A DNA stretch of 5,802 bases from Acidobacteriaceae bacterium (lineage in GTDB: Bacteria > Acidobacteriota > Terriglobia > Terriglobales > Acidobacteriaceae), in the NCBI GenBank assembly GCA_030049955.1, contig JASIJX010000137.1:1-5802 (forward strand). The letters are read 5' to 3'. Under the pieces are notes generated by a model that worked only from the letters and a program-made list of their open reading frames with translations, did no database searches and was not told the origin of the DNA. Made by a program: the position numbers and the translations under genes. Of this stretch, positions 1-5,346 are shown one piece after another (positions within the stretch are counted from its first letter, which is position 1; each line of letters starts with the position of its first letter).

Positions 1-418
1 CAGGCGCCGGCGGCATGGCGCCGTGGATATGTGGGTCGATCCCAAATATGTGCTGCACCGGCAGACGGTTTTCCCAATGCACTTCGACGGCCCGCCCGCG
101 GAAGGCCTCAAATGTGGGTCCTGGATACTGTCCTTCATATCCCCAAACGCGTGACGGCGCGAGCTGCGAGTGGAAACGGTGCTGGCACTCCATCATCCGT
201 ACGCGGTACACCTCCGCGTCCTTGCGCGTCTCTACCGGCCGCAGCGTTTTGGGAATTGGGAGCGGATCGATAAAACGGTCGATGGTAGTAGGAGTGCGGG
301 TGGCCGGGGTGCGGACTGCCGGCTGCGCGCCCGCACGGTCCAGAAATGGCGTGGCAAGCATGACCGGAACCGATTGAGCGCAGATCTTCAGGAAATCACG
401 CCTGCTGTTGGAACCCAT
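1..418 (-). CDS. Multicopper oxidase, CotA/bilirubin-oxidase-like, Tat-exported (partial; C-terminal part beyond left edge)
   Basis: This is the first 139 codons of a gene that runs off the left edge, read on the minus strand from ATG 418-416 without a stop. Residues 5-11 read SRRDFLK, a twin-arginine export motif. A short hydrophobic stretch follows, with a likely cleavage site after AGA (residue 31). Residues 51-61 (DPLPIPKTLRPV) and the segment around 75-120 (MECQH, WGYEGQYPGPTFEAF, VHWENRLP) align closely, from memory, with the first cupredoxin domain of Bacillus CotA (PLPIPDTLKPV, WGYNGLFPGPTIEV, VKWMNNLP). Members of this family oxidise phenols, bilirubin or metal ions and reduce O2 to water at a type 1 plus trinuclear copper centre. 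The first HxH copper ligands would lie just past the edge, so activity cannot be judged. A purine-rich AGAGG sits 4 bases before the ATG, and no upstream in-frame ATG is better. The likely location is the periplasm, with the folded copper protein exported by Tat. The substrate is unknown. Confidence 0.9.
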   Translation of the reverse strand, partial: MGSNSRRDFLKICAQSVPVMLATPFLDRAGAQPAVRTPATRTPTTIDRFIDPLPIPKTLRPVETRKDAEVYRVRMMECQHRFHSQLAPSRVWGYEGQYPGPTFEAFRGRAVEVHWENRLPVQHIFGIDPHIHGAMPPAP

Positions 419-481
419 TCTTCCTCTGTGGAAGCGAGCAGCGCCGCGCAGCAAGCGCGGGCTGGAAACATGTAAAAGTCA

Positions 482-513
482 TCATTGCGGATCGAGTGTC
501 ATTGCGGATCGAG
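482..513. repeat. Pair of 15-bp direct repeats upstream of the multicopper oxidase gene
   Basis: TCATTGCGGATCGAG occurs at 482-496 and again, perfectly, at 499-513, separated by 2 bases (17-bp period). The following bases 514-524 contain a weaker echo (ATGGATCGA). The pair lies 64-95 bp upstream of the oxidase start codon on its coding strand, where a regulator site is plausible. No protein can be assigned. Chance or a decayed repeat is the alternative. Confidence 0.75.
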
Positions 514-560
514 CGATGGATCGACAAGACAAGCGGAAGCAACCTAAACGGTGCATCTAT

Positions 561-588
561 CACCAACTTACTGCCACTAACTTACTGC
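561..588. repeat. Tandem duplication of a 14-bp unit
   Basis: CACCAACTTACTGC at 561-574 is followed immediately by CACTAACTTACTGC at 575-588, which is 13 of 14 identical. It lies in the gap between the stop of the DUF5666-like gene (673) and the start of the multicopper oxidase (418). It is unrelated in sequence to the 15-bp repeats 50 bp away. It could be a regulatory repeat or a slippage product. Confidence 0.75.
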
Positions 589-672
589 ATGGATTTCGGC
601 AGCGGTTTTACAGGGTACTTGACGCGCGGTTCTGACTTCCCGAATCGCAGTTGCGCCGCAGTCCGGCAAACC

Positions 673-1554
673 CTAAAAAACGGCAATACTGCTCGCCTCG
701 TATTCGCTGCCGTTAAAGCTGGCGACCACGCGCACGCGCTGGCCCACACGCAAATTACGGGTGTTCGCAAACTGATAAGGACTGAAAACGATCTGGTAGC
801 TCGTCTGATCCCGCGGATCGATGATCACCAGCGTTCCCCGGGCTGTGTCGAGCGCCGTTATGCTTCCGCTGAAGATGAACGAAGATCCTGGCACGGCCAG
901 CACCACAACCTGATTGGCGATTACATGCAATCCCTCGCCTGGCAGGAACGTGACCTCTACGAGCGCGCCTGGCAGTAGATCTTCGGGTCCGGAGCCCTGA
1001 GACGTGAATGCCGGCTGCCCTTTGCGCACGAAGGAGGCATTGCGCGAAACCATTACAGTGAATGGCGGCGCAGGCGAGGCGTCGATTTCGAGTTTGCCCG
1101 TCACCGAGCTGTACCGCAGCACCCGGCCGCGATAGCTTCCCTGCGGTAGCTCGGAGAGGATATGAACGCTGATAGCAAAAATGTGTGTTCCATCCAGCGT
1201 CGTCTGCACTGACGCGTGCTTCACCGTGCCCAGATCGTGCAGCGGAATCTTTACGCCGTCGCGGTATACCTGAGTCCTCTCGTCAAAGAGGATCTTCATC
1301 GGCCGCGCGCCGTAAATGTCGAGCAGAAACTGATCGCGCACCGGATCCACATCGCGAATCGAGCCGCCGAAGATAGTGCTTTTGCCGGGCGGCAGCGGCG
1401 GCAGCGCGGTCTTTCCCGCGGCCGGAATGTCGGCACCGAGCGTGGCGTGAGTATCGGGAAGCTTCTCCGATTGCGCCCAAGCGCCGGCAGCCTGCGTCAT
1501 TGCTATTACGCCAATAAGGGCCCCTGCGAAAGTCCATGCGAGAGATCGACCCAT
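673..1554 (-). CDS. Exported protein with three DUF5666-like beta modules
   Basis: The protein has 293 residues and function unknown. The start at 1554 was chosen because it places a clean signal peptide at the N-terminus (MGRSLAW, a hydrophobic core, then AGAWAQ, with likely cleavage after residue 27). The reading frame is open to 1662, but those extra 36 residues look like untranslated sequence. A GGCGGGG stretch about 8-10 bases before the ATG may act as a weak ribosome binding site. After a proline-rich linker (about 45-58) come three modules. Each begins with a G-x-[IV] strand followed by a turn: GGSIRDVDPVRDQFLLDI (63-80), RGRVLRYSSVTGKLEID (142-158) and SGSITALDTARGTLVII (229-245). Each then has a strand pair ending in a V-rich 'G..V.V' segment. 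This resembles the DUF5666/OB-like repeats of secreted acidobacterial proteins. It probably sits in the periplasm or on the cell surface, perhaps as a binding or scaffold protein. It is divergent from the TPR gene, so the two may share control. No catalytic motif is visible. Confidence 0.8.
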   Translation of the reverse strand: MGRSLAWTFAGALIGVIAMTQAAGAWAQSEKLPDTHATLGADIPAAGKTALPPLPPGKSTIFGGSIRDVDPVRDQFLLDIYGARPMKILFDERTQVYRDGVKIPLHDLGTVKHASVQTTLDGTHIFAISVHILSELPQGSYRGRVLRYSSVTGKLEIDASPAPPFTVMVSRNASFVRKGQPAFTSQGSGPEDLLPGALVEVTFLPGEGLHVIANQVVVLAVPGSSFIFSGSITALDTARGTLVIIDPRDQTSYQIVFSPYQFANTRNLRVGQRVRVVASFNGSEYEASSIAVF

Positions 1555-1715
1555 TGCGTACACCCCGCCTACTGGATTTCGAACATACCTATTGGATGGC
1601 GCAACATTCCCGATGGGTGGCCTGCACAACTTTGCACGCGAAGACAACACGCAAAGCCGCACCGCATCTAATAAACACGAGCAGCACCCGACCGAGCCGT
1701 TTGCGGCACCGAAAC
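1555..1715. promoter_or_regulatory. Divergent intergenic region; inverted repeat CTTTGC-N15-GCAAAG at 1630-1656
   Basis: These 161 bp separate the divergent starts of the DUF5666-like gene and the TPR gene and must hold both promoters. A 6-bp inverted repeat, CTTTGC (1630-1635) and GCAAAG (1651-1656), has arms 21 bp apart, two helical turns, which suits a dimeric regulator. TAATAA at 1669-1674 could be a -10 element for the rightward gene, but no matching -35 element is convincing. I could not place a leftward promoter. The operator idea is inference from spacing alone. Confidence 0.3.
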
Positions 1716-3008
1716 ATGACCAAAAGCCAAACCACCTTCCTCAAGTATCTGGGTGCCTTTGCATTGGGCGCAGCGCTCGTGGTTCCGCAGGCCCGGGCCA
1801 AGGACAAGCTGATCCTGGATATTCCACTACACAGCAAGAGCAGCCCGGTGCAGCGCCTAAACCGCGCAGGTGTGGAAGCGGTCCGCAGAAACCAGTACGA
1901 GAGAGCGCAAGCGCTCTTCGAAAAAGCCTACCTCTACGATCCGTCGGATCCGTTCACGCTGAACAATCTCGGTTACGTCGCCGAGTTGCGCGGTGATCTT
2001 GAGCGAGCGCACAAGTACTACCAGCTGGCCACCGAGCAGGGTTGCGACGCGCCCATCGACATGAGCAGCCTGCGAAGCCTTAAAGGCAAGCCGATGCGTG
2101 CCGCATACGACAGCCTCCAGGACGTGTCCATGCGGATCAATCGCGTTAATCTCGACGCCATGCGCCTGCTGAGCGGGGGCAGGGGATTCGAGGCGATCGC
2201 CATGCTCCAGCAGGCGCTCGCAGCGGATCCTCACAATCCGTTCACCATGAACAATCTCGGCGTTGCCGATGAATCCGTGGGCGATTATGACGGCGCTTTA
2301 AAGTACTACACGCAGGTGGCCGACCTGCATACTTCCGAGCGCGTTTCCGTGACCGCCGAGAAAGCGTGGCGCGGCAAATCTGTCAGCTCCATGGCTGCGG
2401 CCAGCGCCAAGCGGCTCAAGGCCCGTATGGCGCTGATGACGCAGCCGCAACTCGAAGCGCTGAAGTTCAACGAACGCGGCGTCTTTGAGGCCAACCAGAA
2501 CCAGTGGTCCGCGGCCCGGCAGAACTTTCTGCGCGCCTACCAGATCGATCCCTCGAGCGCATTCTCGCTCAATAATCGCGCCTACGTGGCCGAGCGCGAC
2601 GGCGATCTTGAGTCGGCGCAGTTCTTCTATGAAAAGTCGTGGAGGGCCGCTGATGCCAACGACCGCGTGGGCATTGCCACCAGCAGCTTTGCCGACGGCC
2701 AGAAGATCATCACCGTCGCGAATGACAGCGACAGCAAGGTCAACAGCGCGCTCACAGTCTACGGCCAGCAGCGCCACGAGCAGAGCGTTCCGGTGGAACT
2801 GACTCCGCGCGGCGGCGCGCAGGCCAATTCACCTTCGAACCGGAACCAGAGGAACCAGGAGCAGAATCTGAGGCAGAATCAAAATCAGAACCAGAACAAG
2901 CAACAGCAGCAGCCCTCCAGCGAGGAGCCTTCGCTGACGCCGCGCTCCAATACGCAGCAGAACCAAGGCACGCCGCAGCGTCCGGACACGCAGCAGAATC
3001 CGCAGTAA
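1716..3008 (+). CDS. Secreted tetratricopeptide-repeat protein with Q/N-rich C-terminal tail
   Basis: The protein has 430 residues. The ATG at 1716 was chosen over in-frame upstream starts because it gives a standard Sec signal peptide: MTKSQTTFLK, hydrophobic YLGAFALGAALVV, then PQARA with cleavage near residue 28. No good Shine-Dalgarno sequence precedes it. Three modules of about 100 residues follow, each a pair of TPRs plus a tail: TPRs at about 46-79/80-113, 145-178/179-212 and 249-282/283-316. Signature strings such as ALFEKAYLYDPSDPFTLNNL, MLQQALAADPHNPFTMNNL and NFLRAYQIDPSSAFSLNNR show the repeat clearly. Each module tail carries a K/R/D-G-[KQ] element (KGKPM, RGKSV, DGQKI). Residues 368-430 are a low-complexity Q/N/P/S/R tail, probably disordered. 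TPRs bind proteins, so a scaffold role in the periplasm or outer envelope is likely, but the partner is unknown. The gene is followed after 21 bp by the nucleotidyltransferase-like gene, probably in one operon. Confidence 0.88.
   Translation: MTKSQTTFLKYLGAFALGAALVVPQARAKDKLILDIPLHSKSSPVQRLNRAGVEAVRRNQYERAQALFEKAYLYDPSDPFTLNNLGYVAELRGDLERAHKYYQLATEQGCDAPIDMSSLRSLKGKPMRAAYDSLQDVSMRINRVNLDAMRLLSGGRGFEAIAMLQQALAADPHNPFTMNNLGVADESVGDYDGALKYYTQVADLHTSERVSVTAEKAWRGKSVSSMAAASAKRLKARMALMTQPQLEALKFNERGVFEANQNQWSAARQNFLRAYQIDPSSAFSLNNRAYVAERDGDLESAQFFYEKSWRAADANDRVGIATSSFADGQKIITVANDSDSKVNSALTVYGQQRHEQSVPVELTPRGGAQANSPSNRNQRNQEQNLRQNQNQNQNKQQQQPSSEEPSLTPRSNTQQNQGTPQRPDTQQNPQ
2874..2912 (+). repeat. CAG/AAY codon repeat encoding a QNQNQNQNKQQQQ tract
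   Basis: Alternating glutamine and asparagine codons (CAG AAT CAA AAT CAG AAC CAG AAC), then AAG CAA and three CAG codons, form an imperfect trinucleotide/hexanucleotide repeat inside the tail of the TPR gene. It is in frame and could change length by slippage without breaking the frame only in multiples of three bases. Confidence 0.75.
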
Positions 3009-3029
3009 ACCAAAAAGAGCCCACGGACT

Positions 3030-4145
3030 ATGAGCACACAGACCACTCAATACCCCTCGCAGCAATCGCTCACCCTGCTGTCGCGCCTGCTGATTTCAGG
3101 CCGCAGCACGATTGCTTCGAATCCTGCGAGCAGTTCTTCGCTCAGGTCGGATGTTCTTACTCTCACGCGGGCGCAGTTTGACGAGCTGCTGGCGCAGGCG
3201 CAATTGAATCACGTCGTCGTGCGTGGGCTTGGCGCACTTCGCGCGCTAGCCGTTGAAGAAAACGACGCGATGCGGGCAGAGTGGGCCGAGCAGGCGCTGG
3301 CTGCCGAACGCCTGCGCATCGAAACCGGAGTCCTTTATCTCGCCGCAATCTGCGCGGCCTTCAGCGAGCATGGCTACGGCGTCGCGGTCATCAAGTCGCT
3401 TGATCACTGGCCGGACCTGGGCAGCGATCTCGATCTTTATACGAGCGCCAGCTCCGAAGAAGTCTGCCTGCTGATGAAGCGCAGTTTTAATGCCGAGATA
3501 GAGCCGCGCAGCTGGGGCGACCGGTTGGCGTGCAAATGGAATTTCAAGCTGCCGGGACTGCCGGAATCTGTTGAAATTCATGTCGGCCGCCTTGGCCAGA
3601 CCGGCGAGCAGGTGGAGATTGCTTCGTCGGTTCTCGATCGTGCTCGCCAGGTGCGCGTCGGCGAGCGCACCTTCCAAGTTCCGTCTGTCACTGAGCGGCT
3701 GCTCATCTCCACGCTGCAGCGCATGTACCGGCACTTCTATTTCCGCTTGTGCGACATCATCGACAGCGCTGGCCTGGACGAATCGAACCAGATCGACTAT
3801 GCCGATCTGCATGCCGCGGCGGAAAAGGCCGGTATCTGGAAGGGCACAGCCACCTACATGCAGATCGTTTCGGACTACGTAAAACGTTATCGCGGCAGTG
3901 GGCTCGAGCTGCCGCAGTTCGTGACGAGTGCCGCGCGGTTCGGGGCGGCAGAAACCTATTACGCGCGCGCCTTCATCCGAGTGCCCATCATGCCGCAGTC
4001 GGCGCGCCTTTACACGGCGCAACTGGCCGGCGTGTTGAGCAAAGGCTCGCTGCATAACGGTGCGCGCCTCAGCCTGCTGCCGTGGCTGGCGACGGTAGCG
4101 GCTGTGGGTCAAAAGCTTACGGGTAGTGATAAGGGCATTTGGTAG
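3030..4145 (+). CDS. Nucleotidyltransferase-fold family protein (NTP_transf_5-like)
   Basis: The protein has 371 residues, with no signal peptide or membrane segment, so it is probably cytoplasmic. The region around 113-137 (EHGYGVAVIKSLDHWPDLGSDLDLYT) matches the core of the uncharacterised nucleotidyltransferase family: a strand ending in 'IKS' where relatives often have 'LKG', a 'P..GSDLDL' turn, and the acidic pair D133/D135 that would bind metal. ESVEIHVG (179-186) corresponds to the family's 'vDlHw' strand and would supply the third acidic residue (E182) and a conserved-type histidine (H184). The remaining C-terminal part is mostly helical. Relatives transfer nucleotides to proteins or small molecules or are inactive; the substrate here is unknown. 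The ATG at 3030 follows the TPR gene stop by 21 bp with only a weak AAAGAG-type upstream signal, which suggests cotranscription. A TonB-family gene follows. The family call rests on motif recognition. The general fold is fairly sure, but activity is not. Confidence 0.7.
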   Translation: MSTQTTQYPSQQSLTLLSRLLISGRSTIASNPASSSSLRSDVLTLTRAQFDELLAQAQLNHVVVRGLGALRALAVEENDAMRAEWAEQALAAERLRIETGVLYLAAICAAFSEHGYGVAVIKSLDHWPDLGSDLDLYTSASSEEVCLLMKRSFNAEIEPRSWGDRLACKWNFKLPGLPESVEIHVGRLGQTGEQVEIASSVLDRARQVRVGERTFQVPSVTERLLISTLQRMYRHFYFRLCDIIDSAGLDESNQIDYADLHAAAEKAGIWKGTATYMQIVSDYVKRYRGSGLELPQFVTSAARFGAAETYYARAFIRVPIMPQSARLYTAQLAGVLSKGSLHNGARLSLLPWLATVAAVGQKLTGSDKGIW

Positions 4146-4217
4146 GTAAAACTCGCGCCTCACTCGCGGCGCGCTGGTGGCATCCAACGTATCAGGCAAG
4201 TTGGGGCTGAATTTTTG

Positions 4218-4250
4218 AAAGGGGAGGCCGGGAGTTTCCGGCAAAGCAGT
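4218..4250 (+). promoter_or_regulatory. Strong Shine-Dalgarno-like sequence separated from the TonB start by a small hairpin
   Basis: AAAGGGGAG (4218-4226) is a near-ideal ribosome binding sequence but lies 24 bases before ATG 4251. Between them GCCGG (4227-4231), a GAGTTT loop and CCGGC (4238-4242) can pair perfectly. If that stem folds in the mRNA, only the 8 bases AAAGCAGT separate it from the ATG, restoring normal spacing. The sequence is plain to see; the folding-based start is inference. Confidence 0.4.
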
Positions 4251-5288
4251 ATGGGTTACCTTGTCACCCGGAGTACAAAATCGAGCCCCCGTGAAATCCG
4301 GTCTGGCGGAAGCGCGAGAGGACGGCTGTCGCAGGGGGCGGCAGCCTATAATCGCTCTTCGCTTGCTTTCGACACGCAACTCGATGTGCAGCAAGATGGG
4401 TCTCTCGCGTGGCAGGGAATGCCACAACTGGTAAAGCCGGCGGCTGTGCCGTCTATGGGGAACGGCATTCTGGGCCGCGGCGGCGTTCTTTACACCACCC
4501 AGAAGGACCCGAAATCGAAAACCATTTCGTTTATCGTGCACTCGGTTGTCATCGGCGGCATCCTGTGGTTGGGCTTGACGTCCAAGAGAGTGGTTCACAC
4601 CGCGGAGAATGTCATCAAGTTCAACCTCACCGATCCACCACCTCCGGTAATGCCGGTCGCAAAACAGATGGGCGGCGGTGGCGGCGGCGGCGCGCACCAT
4701 GTAGCTCCGCCGGTGAAGGCTCAGTTGCCCAAGCCGATACCGGTGCCGAAAATTCACCTGATGCCGGCGCAGATCGCGCAAATCGCCCACCCGAAGCTGG
4801 CGGCTGAGCCTGACGCTCATGTCAACATGCAGGCAAACACCAAAATGCCGATCATGGGCATGCAGGATTCTCCGCAGGTCGCGCTGGCCTCACAGGGATC
4901 CGGCGCTCAGTCCGGCTTTGGCACCGGCATGGGTGGCGGAATCGGCATTGGCCATGGTTCCGGTAACGGCGTGGGCAGCGGCGGCGGCTATGGTGGCGGC
5001 GTCATGTCGGTGGGCGGCGGCGTCAGCGCGCCAGTCGTGATTCATCAGGTTGAGGCTGAGTTCACCGAGGAAGCCCGCAAGGCCAATTACCAGGGCACGG
5101 TGTCGCTGCAGCTTGTCGTCGACCAGCAGGGCAATCCGCAGGACGTGCGCGTGGTGCGCCACGCTGGCATGGGCCTCGACGAGAAAGCCATCGAAGCCGT
5201 GAAGCAGTACAAATTCCGTCCGGCCATGTACCAGGGCCATCCGGTTGCGGTGCAGTTAGTCATCGACGTGGATTTCCGTCTGCACTGA
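4251..5288 (+). CDS. TonB-family energy transducer with glycine-rich periplasmic linker
   Basis: This is an inner-membrane protein that in its family passes proton-motive-force energy from ExbB/ExbD to outer-membrane TonB-dependent receptors. From ATG 4251 it has 345 residues: a 91-residue cytoplasmic part, one membrane helix (about 92-109, ISFIVHSVVIGGILWLGL), a DPPPPVMP segment (128-135), a seven-glycine run (141-147), a proline-bearing stretch, a long glycine-rich linker (about 214-258) and the TonB C-terminal domain (about 259-345). That domain shows FTEEARKANYQGTVSLQLVV, G.PQDVRVVRHAGMGLDEKAIEAVKQYKFRPA and a final VDF strand. The start is uncertain: TTG 4215 extends the frame, ATG 4251 has a distant strong ribosome site, and ATG 4419 or 4455 would give a shorter N-terminus like those I recall in acidobacterial relatives (beginning near GNGILGRGGVLYTTQKDPK). 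The gap to the upstream gene is 105 bp. ExbB/ExbD are not in the window. Confidence 0.9.
   Translation: MGYLVTRSTKSSPREIRSGGSARGRLSQGAAAYNRSSLAFDTQLDVQQDGSLAWQGMPQLVKPAAVPSMGNGILGRGGVLYTTQKDPKSKTISFIVHSVVIGGILWLGLTSKRVVHTAENVIKFNLTDPPPPVMPVAKQMGGGGGGGAHHVAPPVKAQLPKPIPVPKIHLMPAQIAQIAHPKLAAEPDAHVNMQANTKMPIMGMQDSPQVALASQGSGAQSGFGTGMGGGIGIGHGSGNGVGSGGGYGGGVMSVGGGVSAPVVIHQVEAEFTEEARKANYQGTVSLQLVVDQQGNPQDVRVVRHAGMGLDEKAIEAVKQYKFRPAMYQGHPVAVQLVIDVDFRLH
4347..4352 (+). promoter_or_regulatory. Perfect TATAAT hexamer inside the 5' part of the TonB reading frame
   Basis: TATAAT matches the sigma-70 -10 consensus exactly and is rare in such GC-rich sequence. It lies about 100 bp inside the frame as called from 4251, and 67 bases before in-frame ATG 4419. 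No good -35 hexamer lies at 16-18 bp and there is no TGn extension, so it may be chance. If real, transcription would begin near 4359 and translation at 4419 or 4455. Confidence 0.3.
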
Positions 5289-5317
5289 TTGCAGGATCTC
5301 CGACAATTCGGGCAATG

Positions 5318-5346
5318 AAAAGGGCGGAGCTACTCCGCCCTTTTTT
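5318..5346. terminator. Bidirectional Rho-independent terminator between convergent genes
   Basis: GGGCGGAG (5322-5329), loop CTA (5330-5332) and CTCCGCCC (5333-5340) form a perfect 8-bp GC-rich stem, followed by six T on the plus strand (5341-5346). It is preceded by AAAA (5318-5321), which gives a T-run on the minus strand. It ends the TonB transcript 30 bp after its stop and also serves the opposing small gene, whose TAG stop is the hairpin loop. Confidence 0.92.

Noticed and set aside
15..475. Plus-strand frames over the left end
   Set aside because: They are antisense to the clearly homologous multicopper oxidase.
482..588. CRISPR-like array
   Set aside because: There are two different repeat pairs of 14-15 bp with 0-2 bp between copies. 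There are no spacers and no cas genes.
408..635. 75-codon plus-strand frame in the 419-672 gap
   Set aside because: Its composition arises from the direct repeats, no ribosome site precedes it, and nothing resembles a known small protein.
496..978. 160-codon plus-strand frame
   Set aside because: Most of it is antisense to the DUF5666-like gene, and the rest lies in the repeat-bearing gap. It has no ribosome site and no recognisable domain.
1555..1662. N-terminal extension of the DUF5666-like protein from 1662
   Set aside because: It adds 36 residues before a complete signal peptide and covers the divergent promoter region.
1536..1715. N-terminal extension of the TPR protein from 1536
   Set aside because: It would overlap the divergent gene and bury the obvious signal peptide that begins at 1716.
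2298..2777. 159-codon minus-strand frame opposite the TPR gene
   Set aside because: It is an antisense shadow of the TPR repeats, which are certain in the other direction.
4154..4173. CGCGCC/GGCGCG hairpin after the nucleotidyltransferase gene
   Set aside because: The stem has only 6 bp with an 8-base loop and no T-run, so it is not a credible intrinsic terminator.
3246..4820. 524-codon open frame on the minus strand opposite the nucleotidyltransferase and TonB genes
   Set aside because: It spans two well-supported plus-strand genes and their gap, is very rich in R, A, H and Q without domain motifs, and is the typical antisense shadow of GC-rich coding DNA.
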